Origin: Streptomyces pluripotens
Lineage (GTDB): Bacteria > Actinomycetota > Actinomycetes > Streptomycetales > Streptomycetaceae
NCBI RefSeq assembly: GCF_000802245.2
Contig: NZ_CP021080.1
Location: 4,526,001-4,590,000 of the forward strand
DNA: 64,000 nucleotides
Direction of reading: 5' to 3'
Position 1 is the first letter of the stretch. Every line of letters begins with the position of its first letter. The notes under the pieces were generated by a model. That model was not told the DNA's origin, made no database searches, and worked only from the letters and a program-made list of their open reading frames with translations. Below, in pieces: positions 17,301-25,898 of the stretch. The position numbers and the translations under genes are program-made.

Positions 17301-18881
17301 ATGGCGCGTGAGTCGGAGTCCGGACTGCCGATCCAGCCGGTCTACGGGCCGACCGACCTCACCGGCTGGGATCCGGCCGGGAAACTGGGCGAACCGGGCC
17401 AGTACCCGTTCACCCGCGGGGTGTACCCGAGCATGTACACCGGCCGCCCGTGGACCATGCGCCAGTACGCCGGATTCGGCACGGCCGCCGAATCCAACGC
17501 CCGCTACCGAAGGCTGATCGCCCACGGGACCACCGGCCTGTCGGTCGCCTTCGACCTGCCCACCCAGATGGGCCATGATTCAGACGCACCCCTCGCCCAC
17601 GGCGAGGTCGGCAAGGTCGGCGTGGCGATCGACTCCATCGAGGACATGCGAGTGTTGTTCAACGGCATCCCGCTGGACCGGGTGTCCACTTCGATGACGA
17701 TCAATGCCCCGGCGGCCCTGCTGCTCCTCCTGTACCAGCTGGTGGCGGAGGAACAGGGGGTGAGCGCCGACCGGCTCACCGGCACGATCCAGAACGACGT
17801 GTTGAAGGAGTACATCGCGCGCGGGACGTACATCTTCCCGCCGAAGCCCTCGCTGCGTCTGACGGCGGACATCTTCAAGTACTGCACCGCCGAGGTCCCG
17901 AAGTGGAACACCATCTCGATCTCCGGATATCACATGGCGGAGGCGGGGGCGTCGCCCGCCCAGGAGATCGCGTTCACGCTCGCGGACGGCATCGAGTACG
18001 TGCGCACGGCGGTCGCCGCGGGCATGGACGTGGACGGCTTCGCCCCCCGACTGTCCTTCTTCTTCGTGGCCCGTACGACGCTGCTGGAAGAGGTCGCCAA
18101 GTTCCGGGCCGCCCGCCGGATCTGGGCGCGGGTGATGAAGGAGGAGTTCGGCGCGCGCAACCCCAAGTCCCTGATGCTCCGCTTCCACACCCAGACGGCC
18201 GGCGTCCAGCTGACGGCCCAGCAGCCGGAGGTGAACCTGGTCCGGGTCGCCGTCCAGGCACTGGCCGCGGTCCTCGGTGGCACCCAGTCCCTGCACACCA
18301 ACTCCTTCGACGAGGCGATCGCGCTGCCGACGGACAAGAGCGCGCGGTTGGCGCTGCGCACCCAGCAGGTGCTGGCGTACGAGACCGATGTACCGGCGAC
18401 GGTGGACCCCTTCGCGGGTTCCTACGCGGTGGAGCGGATGACCGACGACGTGGAGGAGGCGGCCGTCGGTCTGATGCGCAAGGTCGAGGAACTCGGGGGA
18501 GCGGAGGCGGCGATCGAGCGCGGCTTCCAGAAGGCCGAGATCGAGCGGAACGCGTACCGCGTCGCGCAGGAGACGGACTCCGGGGAGCGGGTGGTGGTGG
18601 GTGTGAACCGTTACCAGCTGGACGAGGAGGAGCCGTACGAGCCGCTGCGCGTGGACCCGGCGATCGAGGTCCAGCAGGCGGAGCGGCTGGCCGGATTGCG
18701 GGCCGAGCGGGACCAGGGGGCGGTGGACGCGGCCCTGGACGCCCTGAAGAAGGCGGCGGAGGGGGAGGACAACGTGCTGTATCCGATGAAGGAGGCGTTG
18801 CGGGGGCGGGCGACGGTGGGGGACGTGTGCGGCGCCCTCCGCGAGGTGTGGGGGAGCTATGTGCCTTCGGACGCGTTCTGA
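17301..18881 (+). CDS. Methylmalonyl-CoA mutase family protein, large (substrate) domain only
   Basis: A 526-residue acyl-CoA mutase barrel. Conserved elements are [59 protein letters not shown] (active-site His211) and [15 protein letters not shown]. Residues that separate the subfamilies favour methylmalonyl-CoA: Tyr56 in RQYAG (Phe in isobutyryl-CoA mutase) and Arg174 in ARGTY (Gln in isobutyryl-CoA mutase). The C-terminal cobalamin-binding domain with DxHxxG is absent, so the enzyme needs a separate small B12 subunit, as IcmA needs IcmB. None is encoded next to it. GCGGAGG supports ATG 17301. Confidence 0.9.
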   Translation: MARESESGLPIQPVYGPTDLTGWDPAGKLGEPGQYPFTRGVYPSMYTGRPWTMRQYAGFGTAAESNARYRRLIAHGTTGLSVAFDLPTQMGHDSDAPLAHGEVGKVGVAIDSIEDMRVLFNGIPLDRVSTSMTINAPAALLLLLYQLVAEEQGVSADRLTGTIQNDVLKEYIARGTYIFPPKPSLRLTADIFKYCTAEVPKWNTISISGYHMAEAGASPAQEIAFTLADGIEYVRTAVAAGMDVDGFAPRLSFFFVARTTLLEEVAKFRAARRIWARVMKEEFGARNPKSLMLRFHTQTAGVQLTAQQPEVNLVRVAVQALAAVLGGTQSLHTNSFDEAIALPTDKSARLALRTQQVLAYETDVPATVDPFAGSYAVERMTDDVEEAAVGLMRKVEELGGAEAAIERGFQKAEIERNAYRVAQETDSGERVVVGVNRYQLDEEEPYEPLRVDPAIEVQQAERLAGLRAERDQGAVDAALDALKKAAEGEDNVLYPMKEALRGRATVGDVCGALREVWGSYVPSDAF

Positions 18882-19027
18882 GCACCTGGCTCGGAGGCGA
18901 TGTGGCACCGCCGTGCGACGACGCTCCTTCCCGTGGTCGGCGTCAACGATCTCCCCACCCATCGGGCAGGTCTCGGCCTGATCGTCCTGCTGCTCGATCC
19001 CCACTCCCTTTGCTCCGGTTACTCCGG

Positions 19028-21694
19028 TTACTCCGGCTTCAGCAGCCGGGCCGAACGCTTCCCGAGCTGGATGCGGACCGCTTCCTTGCGGGCGAGTTGC
19101 CGTATGGACCGCCCCCGAGCGCCGAGGAGATCCGCGACCCGTGCCACCTCCGTCCAGACCCGGCCGCGGTCGCCCCCGGCGATCGCCGCCGCGGAGAGCA
19201 ACTGGCAGGCCTCTCTGATCTGGCCGCGCCGCGCCCGTATCTCGGCCATGCCGATGATGACGTCCACCGGCTGTCTGCGACGCAGGATCTCTGTGCCCAC
19301 GCGCAGCGCGTCATCGTGCTTGCCCGCCTTGAAGTGCCGGGCGAAGTCCTCGGCCAGGAAGCTGCCGCGCCGGGCGAGCACCGCTGAGAAGGACGTCGGG
19401 CCGGCCCCGGCACCCTCGCCCTCTTCCGCGGCCCCATGGACTGCTGGCTGCACGTTCTCGCCAGGACCGGGCAGCCCGAGCGCCGCCGTCATCCGGGTGG
19501 TGAAGGCGGGGATGTCGAACAGATCCTCGACGTCCTGGTATTCGGCTTCCGAGACTTCCTCGTCCAGCACCCCGCGCAGCGCCTCCAGCGCGGCTTCCGG
19601 CGTGTATTCGGCGAACGAGCGATAGCCGGGCACACCCTCCAGCACCTCCCGCGAGCCCACCCGGTGATAGGTGACGGTGCGCAGCCGCTGCTGCACCGCC
19701 TCCACGACGGACAGCGGCATCGGGTCGTCGACGCTGGAGAGGAAGAAGACGTCCGAGGCGGCGAGTTCCTCACGCACCCGGTCGCGGGAGAGCGCCCCCA
19801 TCCATTCGACGCGGTCCGACAGCAGGGTCGACGGACCGATCCGCCACGTCTTGTGTCCAATCCACGCGAACCGCCACGGCAGGCCCTGCGTGGAGGCCAG
19901 TTCCGCGACGCGTGAGAACAGGTCGAGGCCCTTGCGGTCCTGCATCGAGCCGACCATGACGATCCGCGGCCGCTCACCCGGGGTGCGTCGCGCCCGGGCG
20001 CGGTGGGTGTCCTGCGGGACCGTGTTGTACACCACCACCGGGTCGGTCACCCCGTGCTGGCGGAACATGTCGGCCTGGGCGGTGGACACACACAGCACCT
20101 TGAGCTTCGGTAGCAGAGCGAGCATCTCCTGGTGCCGCAGCGCGTGCTGCTCGCCCTCGAAGTTCATGACGTACTCGGTCTCGTGGGCGTACAGCGCCAC
20201 GGTCTTGCCGGTGTCCTGCAGCGCCAGGACCAGTTCGTTGGCCAGCGGCGAACGCCAGAACGGCGCCAGGCTGTTGACCAGGACGACCTCGACGGCCTCC
20301 AGGTCGGCCATGATGTCCTCGGCGCGGGTGTAGGCACCGAGGTCGAAGTAGCGCACGTCGACCGGGCTCTGGGCGAGCAGTGCCTGCGTGTAGGTCAGGA
20401 CCGGGATGGCCACACCGGTGACGTACGAGAAACCGAGGCCGAGCACGGCCAGCGAGCGCGGTCGCTCCATGCGCCGTTGCACGGCGTGCAACGCTCGTGC
20501 CGCCCGCGGAAGGCTGTTGTGCGCGTCCTCGGTGGCTGCCCACCGCGGGGCCGGAGGTTCAGCGGGCACGGCGGCCGTTTCGACGATATGCAGGACCTGC
20601 TCGGGAACGTCGTCGTGGAAGCTGATGAAGTGTTCGACGGGCTCACCGTGGACATTGGCCGCGAACTTGCCCGAGCGCTGCAGATCGGCGACGACGTCGA
20701 CGAGTTCCCCGACCGTGCCGACGTTGCGCAGCAGCGGGTGGTTGATCGTCGGGAAGACGATGTTGAGCGGGGGCGGGCTGAACAGGATCAGCGGCGTGCC
20801 CGCCCGCAGGGTCTGCAGGTACGTGGTGGAGAAGAACGTGACCGCGAGGTCGTATCCGTCGAGTGCCTCCGCGTCCAGCAGGGCCTTCTCGTCCAGGACG
20901 GTCACATCGGGCAGCGTACGCAGCCAGTCGAGGTGGACGCGGAGCGTGGACGGGTGCGGCTTGATCTCGACCTCGCCGAATTCGGCCAGATCCGCGCACA
21001 GTTGGGTGAGCTGTTCGCGGTGGTCGGACCGGGAGAGCTTGTTCTGGTTGCTGAGGGGTTGGTCGAGGACCACGATGCGCAGTGGTGCACCGGACTCCTT
21101 GGCGTGCCGGTGGGTGGTGGAGCGGGCCGCGCGCAGCAGGAGCGGGTCGTCGCTGTGTCCGAGGGCTCCGGTGATGTGGACCGGCGGGTTGGCGTCCGCG
21201 GTGCGGAACATCAGGTGGTGAGCGGTGGCCGGCCCCCAGACGCAGACGGCGGTGGGGTTGGAGGACCCGTAGTACCAGTTCTGGTCACGGAGTCCGGTGC
21301 CGGTCTTCTTGAAGTGGAAGTCCAGATGGCCGTCCTGCACCAATATCAGGGGCAGCGTGCGGCCCAGCGCCCCGGCCACGCGACGGCCGCGCTGCGACTG
21401 GTCGTTGAAGTACACCAGCCGATCGATGTGCTGCTGCTCCACGAAGGTGCGCATCCGGTGCCCGAGCGCTTCGAGGAACTCGGCATCGCTGAGCGCCTCG
21501 TCCACCACGAACAGGTTGCGTACCGCGAGGGCGTCGAAGCGGGCCTTGGCCTCCTCCTCGATCCATTCGGCCACATGTCCATCCCGGTCGGCGGTGACCA
21601 GGTGGAAGGAGTGGGCCTCGGCCCCTGAGGCCCGCATGATCTCGGAGGCGAGGCTGACGCCGTTGCGGTTCTCGACAAACACAGCGATGCGCAT
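19028..21694 (-). CDS. Large two-domain glycosyltransferase of the glycopolymer cluster
   Basis: An 888-residue cytoplasmic protein. The N-terminal half (about 1-400) starts MRIAVFVENRNGVSL and resembles CDP-glycerol/capsule-type transferases: YFNDQSQRGRRVAGALG, VEIKPHPSTLRVHLDWL and DLAVTFFSTTYLQTL. The second half (about 420-745) is a GT4-like (GT-B) transferase with LGLGFSYVTGVAIPVLTYTQAL, HGVTDPVVVYNTVPQ, IVMVGSMQDRKGLDLF and DVFFLSSVDDPMPLSVVEAV (donor-binding E). The C-terminal 130 residues are helical, possibly TPR-like (RHFKAGKHDDALRVGTEIL, MAEIRARRGQIREACQLL). It probably adds or polymerises sugars of a cell-wall polymer; the substrates are inferred from the neighbours. ATG 21694 is preceded by an AT-richer promoter region. 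Confidence 0.8.
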   Translation of the reverse strand: MRIAVFVENRNGVSLASEIMRASGAEAHSFHLVTADRDGHVAEWIEEEAKARFDALAVRNLFVVDEALSDAEFLEALGHRMRTFVEQQHIDRLVYFNDQSQRGRRVAGALGRTLPLILVQDGHLDFHFKKTGTGLRDQNWYYGSSNPTAVCVWGPATAHHLMFRTADANPPVHITGALGHSDDPLLLRAARSTTHRHAKESGAPLRIVVLDQPLSNQNKLSRSDHREQLTQLCADLAEFGEVEIKPHPSTLRVHLDWLRTLPDVTVLDEKALLDAEALDGYDLAVTFFSTTYLQTLRAGTPLILFSPPPLNIVFPTINHPLLRNVGTVGELVDVVADLQRSGKFAANVHGEPVEHFISFHDDVPEQVLHIVETAAVPAEPPAPRWAATEDAHNSLPRAARALHAVQRRMERPRSLAVLGLGFSYVTGVAIPVLTYTQALLAQSPVDVRYFDLGAYTRAEDIMADLEAVEVVLVNSLAPFWRSPLANELVLALQDTGKTVALYAHETEYVMNFEGEQHALRHQEMLALLPKLKVLCVSTAQADMFRQHGVTDPVVVYNTVPQDTHRARARRTPGERPRIVMVGSMQDRKGLDLFSRVAELASTQGLPWRFAWIGHKTWRIGPSTLLSDRVEWMGALSRDRVREELAASDVFFLSSVDDPMPLSVVEAVQQRLRTVTYHRVGSREVLEGVPGYRSFAEYTPEAALEALRGVLDEEVSEAEYQDVEDLFDIPAFTTRMTAALGLPGPGENVQPAVHGAAEEGEGAGAGPTSFSAVLARRGSFLAEDFARHFKAGKHDDALRVGTEILRRRQPVDVIIGMAEIRARRGQIREACQLLSAAAIAGGDRGRVWTEVARVADLLGARGRSIRQLARKEAVRIQLGKRSARLLKPE

Positions 21695-21975
21695 GGATGT
21701 ATCAGTCCACTCCGACTACTCGGGGAGAATGGTGAAGGGTCCGGCCGCGGCAAGCCCCTTCAGTTCAGAGGAGCAGGCGTACCTTCGTTCATGAATGAAA
21801 TATGGCCATGTTACCGAGGGAGTCGAACGTAAAAGGAAATCCCGGTGAACATTCAGTTGACGCGTGGCAAGACGTTCTCAGTGACCTCAAGTGCCCCGAA
21901 CGGCATGTCTCCGTCCACGAGGAATACAGGGGGAGAGCGGCCCGCGCGCGGTCTGCCCCGGGCTGCTGAGCGACC
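21695..21975. other. Intergenic region upstream of the large glycosyltransferase gene
   Basis: Together with the adjoining hairpin this gap is about 340 bp. The stretch 21780-21860 is unusually AT-rich for this genome (ATGAATGAAATATGG and AACGTAAAAGGAAA), consistent with the promoter of the minus-strand gene starting at 21694. No coding sequence is seen. Confidence 0.5.
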
Positions 21976-22011
21976 CGGGAGGGCCGGCTTGCCATAGGCC
22001 CGGCCCTCCCG
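21976..22011 (-). terminator. Terminator of the GT2/polysialyltransferase-like operon
   Basis: A perfect 12-bp inverted repeat (21976-21987 with 22000-22011, CGGGAGGGCCGG) with a 12-nt loop lies 25 bp beyond the stop at 22037. Confidence 0.82.
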
Positions 22012-22036
22012 AGGGGACGGTTCGGCCGGGGCGGGT

Positions 22037-23371
22037 TCAGCGACGTACGCCCCGGCGCAGACGACGCGCTGTCCGGGCCATCCGGCGGACCGTGGTGCTG
22101 CGCGTGACGAACGACAGCTGGGTGGGGATTCCGCCGGGCAGTCCCAGCGTGGTCAGCCGCTTGCGCTTGAAGTAGCGCAGGGTCCGTTCGTCCAGGTTCC
22201 GTGCCAGGTACCGTTCGGTCTCCTCGCGCAGCTCCGGCAGGATTCTCGGCTGCATCGCGAAACCCACCGCCCGCACCAGCGCGCCCAGCGCCGTCGCGTC
22301 CATGCCCCGGCGCTGCTCGGCGACGGCGGCACGGTCGCCCAGCTCGGGCAGCAGGGCGTCCACCAGGGTGACCGGGACCCGGTTGCTGTTCTCGAACGGT
22401 GTCAGCCGCTCCAGCAACAGGTCGGTTCCGGTCCGGGCGACGGGTAGGCCGTACAGCGCGGAGGCCGTGAGCAGGGCGGTGGAGAAACAGCCCACGACCA
22501 GCGCGGGACGCATCCGCTGGTAGAGCACCTCGGCGAGGACCGGTGCGTCGAGCACGGTCAGCTGGACCTCCAGCTGCTCCGCCGCCTCTTCCAGGGACCG
22601 GGTGAAACGGGCGGGGGCGGACGGGTGCGGCTTGAACACCACGGTGGTGTGCCCGAGCCCGGCCGCGCCCTTCAGCATCCGCACATGCAGGTCCTCCTCC
22701 TGTTCGGCGGAGAGGATGCCGAGCGCGGACAGGTACTGGCCGAGCAGCAGCGCGGGTTCCTCGATCGCCGGCAGGTCCTCGCCGCTCGCGGTGAGTTCGG
22801 CGAGAACCTTGGTGAAGGCGGGCGTCGGTACCACCTCGCCGGGCACCCCGAACTCGGTCAGCAGCAGCGGGTCCACACCCGGCACCAGGTCCAGGTGGAG
22901 CACCCGGTCCACCCGCGTGCCGACCAGCGGGTCGATCTTGTTGCGAGTGGGACCGTAGCTCATCAGGCCGTCGGCGTAGACGGTGACCGGGGCACCGGTG
23001 AAGATCTGTGCGAGCGCCAGGGACGGGTTGACCTGGATGGACTCCACGGCCAACTCGACGTCATCTGGCCCCAGCCGCCACTCGTGGCGCAGGTAGCGCT
23101 CCCAGAGCGGCAGGTCCTCCGGGCGCGGCGCCCAGCCGCCCGGGTGGAAGGGGAAGATCGCCTCGTTGTACGACACCACGTCGTCGAACCGGTCGCGCAG
23201 TTGCTCGAATCCGGGTACCTGGTCCAGGCCGGGCGTGGTTTCGGGCGTGGCCGCGTTGTTGCAGACCAGCAGGATCCGCCGGTCGGCCGGGCGGAAGCAG
23301 CCGGAGTCCAGGGCGGCGGCGAGTGTGGCGGTGCCGTACAGCGTCGAGGCCTGGAAGATCTGGATGGTCAC
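22037..23371 (-). CDS. Polysialyltransferase-like glycosyltransferase (GT52/PF07388 type)
   Basis: A 444-residue protein resembling bacterial alpha-2,8-polysialyltransferases. It has the expected start (IQIFQASTLYGTATLAAAL), the D/E-D/E-G-type motif as YADGLMSYG (about 132-140), the HP motif in VVFKPHPSAP (about 246-255) and a serine motif in VGCFSTALLTASAL (about 293-306). These three elements form the CMP-sialic acid site in that superfamily. Here it most likely transfers or polymerises the nonulosonic acid activated by the cytidylyltransferase at 25899-27152. The C-terminus is very basic, perhaps membrane-associating. Its ATG overlaps the GT2 stop by 4 bases (ATGA). Confidence 0.83.
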   Translation of the reverse strand: MTIQIFQASTLYGTATLAAALDSGCFRPADRRILLVCNNAATPETTPGLDQVPGFEQLRDRFDDVVSYNEAIFPFHPGGWAPRPEDLPLWERYLRHEWRLGPDDVELAVESIQVNPSLALAQIFTGAPVTVYADGLMSYGPTRNKIDPLVGTRVDRVLHLDLVPGVDPLLLTEFGVPGEVVPTPAFTKVLAELTASGEDLPAIEEPALLLGQYLSALGILSAEQEEDLHVRMLKGAAGLGHTTVVFKPHPSAPARFTRSLEEAAEQLEVQLTVLDAPVLAEVLYQRMRPALVVGCFSTALLTASALYGLPVARTGTDLLLERLTPFENSNRVPVTLVDALLPELGDRAAVAEQRRGMDATALGALVRAVGFAMQPRILPELREETERYLARNLDERTLRYFKRKRLTTLGLPGGIPTQLSFVTRSTTVRRMARTARRLRRGVRR

Positions 23372-24345
23372 GCGGCGACTCCCGCCGGGACGGGACGGCG
23401 GCGCAGTCGGCGCAGCCTGGCGGCGCGCTGGAGGTCCATCGAGTCCAGAGCCTGGTCCAGCACGTCCTGGGGCATGCGTCGCAGGGCGGCGGCGCTCAGG
23501 GACTTCAGTTTCTTCGCCACCGTGGGCTCGAACCTTTCGATGGATCCCAGGTGATGGGAAATGATGGCGCAGTAGGTGCGGACGGCCTTGGGTAGCAGCG
23601 TGTCCGCCTGCGGATCGCGGGCGGTGCCCGCGATGACCTCGTCGAACGCGCGAATGAAGTCCAGCTGCCGTACATCACCGATCTGGGTGAGTGACGAGGC
23701 GACACCGCGCCGGTAGAAGACGCCGAGCATGCTCACCGCGGCGAACGATTCCGCCTCCCGGTGCAGCTTCCAGATCCACGGCCGGTCCTCCGCCGTCCGC
23801 AGCCCGTCAGTGAAGTGCAGCAGCCCCTTGTCCACCAGCCGTCGGTGGTAGACACCCGCCCAGGCGTAGGCGTAGTCCACGGATGTGGTCCGGTCCGCGG
23901 GCAGGATCGCCTCGCGCGGGTTCAACACCACGTTCCGCCGGCCGACCGGCACCCGGTGCACGGTACGCGCCCGCGCGGTGCACTGCACATGGTCGGTGCG
24001 CAGGAAGTCGCAGCCCAGCTCCGCCATGGCCGTGACCAGCCGGGGGAGGTAGCCGGGGGCGAGCCAGTCGTCGCCGTCCAGGAACGTCAGGTACTGGCCG
24101 CGCGCCCGGTCGATACCGGTGTTGCGCGCGGTGGCCAGCCCCTCGTTCTGCTCGTGCCGGACCAGCACTGCGCCCGGCAGCTCGCGCTCCGCGCGCGCGA
24201 GGATCTCTGGTGTCCCGTCGCGGGAACAGTCGTCGACAAGGATGAATTCGAAGTCCGCACGCGCATTCACTCGGAGGCTCTTGAGCGTGTCGGGCGCGTA
24301 TTGCTGCACGTTGTAGAACGGCACGATGACGGAGAGCTTGACCAC
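23368..24345 (-). CDS. Family 2 glycosyltransferase
   Basis: A 325-residue GT-A enzyme. LSVIVPFYNVQQYAPDTLKSL opens the nucleotide-binding fold, EFILVDDCSRDGTPEIL supplies the first Asp pair, and QYLTFLDGDDWLAPGYL contains the DxD metal site (about 88-92). NEGLATARNTGI is the usual intermediate motif. It probably adds a hexose or hexosamine to a lipid-linked or polymer acceptor in the same pathway as the downstream polysialyltransferase-like gene, with which it is translationally coupled. The GTG at 24345 lies inside one arm of an inverted repeat, so the start region may be structured in the mRNA. Confidence 0.88.
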   Translation of the reverse strand: MVKLSVIVPFYNVQQYAPDTLKSLRVNARADFEFILVDDCSRDGTPEILARAERELPGAVLVRHEQNEGLATARNTGIDRARGQYLTFLDGDDWLAPGYLPRLVTAMAELGCDFLRTDHVQCTARARTVHRVPVGRRNVVLNPREAILPADRTTSVDYAYAWAGVYHRRLVDKGLLHFTDGLRTAEDRPWIWKLHREAESFAAVSMLGVFYRRGVASSLTQIGDVRQLDFIRAFDEVIAGTARDPQADTLLPKAVRTYCAIISHHLGSIERFEPTVAKKLKSLSAAALRRMPQDVLDQALDSMDLQRAARLRRLRRRPVPAGVAA

Positions 24346-24543
24346 GTCAGGGACGTTAGGTCCAAGCCCGTCACACGTCCTGACGGATTCCTTGATAATG
24401 AGTGAACGACGTGTGGCTAAACTGTGAACCAGGCTCTATTCCGGAGCGATCGCGACTCGATTCTCCATTCGGCGATGTGCTGTTAACCGTTTGTTGCGTT
24501 CGGGTTGGGGGAAACCTCGGAATGGCTTTCTAGCGTCTGCGGC
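24346..24543. promoter_or_regulatory. Divergent promoter region of the glycopolymer cluster
   Basis: About 200 bp separating the minus-strand transferase operon from the plus-strand biosynthetic operon. An inverted repeat (24345-24356 with 24375-24385, CGTCAGGGACGT against ACGTCCTGACG, one bulged base) overlaps the GT2 start codon. The middle is AT-rich (TTGATAATGAGTGAACG, 24391-24407). TAGCGT at 24531-24536 lies 8 bp before GTG 24544, so the plus-strand mRNA may be leaderless (inference). Confidence 0.5.
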
Positions 24544-25857
24544 GTGCCAGCAAGTGCAACGAGTTTCCTGCGGGTCGCCGTCCTGGCGGACTCCGACACC
24601 CGGTGGAAGTGGGGCGCGCTCACCGCGCAGCGCCTCACTCCCGCGGCTGCCGAGGTCCGGCTCGACGGCTACCTCCTGCGTGGGCGAGCCACCCCGACAG
24701 CCCGTCAACTCCAGGAAGTCGGTGTCAGCGCGGATTCCCTGCGCGAGGTCACCAGTGTGGAGTTCCTGCGCGCGATGACCGAGGAGCCCTATGACGTCCT
24801 CGTCCTCGCCCTGGTCGGCGGCGGTGTGCAGGCGATGCTGCACGGCCTGCGCGACATCCTGGCCGGCTCAAGCCGGCGTCCCGTCGTCGTCACCGGCTAC
24901 GTCGGTGTCGTCTACGAGAAGCTCACCGACGGACTCCTGCTGCGGCACGGCGCGGATCTCGTCCTCGCCAACTCCCGCCACGACGCGGACCGGTTCCGGG
25001 CCGTGTACGAAGGCGTGGGCGCCGATGCGTCCGCGGTCACCGAGGTCGCGCTGCCCTTCCTGGGCGGCACGCCGTACACCGGCGAACACGACCCGTACAC
25101 GGTGGCGTTCGCGGCCCAGCCGTCCGTACCGGACAACCGCAGGGACCGCAGGTACCTGCTGAACCGCCTGATCGAGCACGCCCGGCGGCACCCCGAGCGC
25201 GAGGTGCTGCTGAAGCTGCGGTCCAAGCCGGGTGAGCACACCACCCATATCGAGGAACTGCCCTACCAGAAGCTGGTCCAGGGCACTGACGTGCCCGCCA
25301 ACTTCAAGCTGGTCTACGGGAACATGGGCGAGGTGCTGGACCGCACCGACCTGCTGGTCACGGTCAGCTCCACGGCCGCCCTGGAGGCCCTGCACCGGCG
25401 CATCCCGACGGCCGTCCTGACCGACCTGGGCGTGCGCGAGGCGCTCGGCAACCACCACTTCACCGGCTCCGGTTGCCTCGCCTCCTGGGACCGGCTGGAC
25501 GCCGGGTACCGCCCGGTGCCCGACGAGGAGTGGGTCGCCCGCCAGGGCGTCGCCGCCGACGGCTCCTACGCCACCGCCTTCGACGCGGCCCGCGCACGGA
25601 TCGCGAGGCTGCTGGACCGCCCCGGCGGCCTGCCGCCCCTGAACCCCTACTACACCCCCGAGACCGCGCCCGGCTACCTGCCCGGCATCCTCGCCCGCCA
25701 CCATCTCGGCCCCGACGGCGCCCCGCTGCCCGGCGCGCCCGCCGCCGGCAAGGCGCCCGGACCAGTCCGCCAGATCGTGCGCCGGGCCGCGCGGGGCGCT
25801 TACCGGCACGGGGTGCAGCGGGTCGCTCCGGTGATCCGGCGGATGGGGGAGCTGTGA
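24544..25857 (+). CDS. Putative glycosyltransferase (DUF6716 type)
   Basis: A 437-residue protein with the segment order of a GT-B transferase: FLRVAVLADSDTRWKWG, then RPVVVTGYVGVVYEKLTDGLLLRHGADLVL, then REVLLKLRSKPGEHTTH and a serine-rich LLVTVSSTAALEAL motif (about 275-288). It fits my memory of the DUF6716 putative glycosyltransferases found with actinobacterial nonulosonic acid genes. I place the start at GTG 24544 because homologues begin just before the FLRVAVL strand; TTG 24505 is an alternative. The basic C-terminus (VRQIVRRAARGAYR) may contact the membrane. It heads an operon with the NeuA and NeuB genes. Confidence 0.72.
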   Translation: MPASATSFLRVAVLADSDTRWKWGALTAQRLTPAAAEVRLDGYLLRGRATPTARQLQEVGVSADSLREVTSVEFLRAMTEEPYDVLVLALVGGGVQAMLHGLRDILAGSSRRPVVVTGYVGVVYEKLTDGLLLRHGADLVLANSRHDADRFRAVYEGVGADASAVTEVALPFLGGTPYTGEHDPYTVAFAAQPSVPDNRRDRRYLLNRLIEHARRHPEREVLLKLRSKPGEHTTHIEELPYQKLVQGTDVPANFKLVYGNMGEVLDRTDLLVTVSSTAALEALHRRIPTAVLTDLGVREALGNHHFTGSGCLASWDRLDAGYRPVPDEEWVARQGVAADGSYATAFDAARARIARLLDRPGGLPPLNPYYTPETAPGYLPGILARHHLGPDGAPLPGAPAAGKAPGPVRQIVRRAARGAYRHGVQRVAPVIRRMGEL

Positions 25858-25898
25858 GCCACCGGACCGCACGTCGAAGACCTCAAGGAGAGGAACCC

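Noticed and set aside
20132..21628. 498-codon plus-strand frame within the large glycosyltransferase gene
   Set aside because: Antisense shadow; the minus-strand protein has clear transferase motifs.
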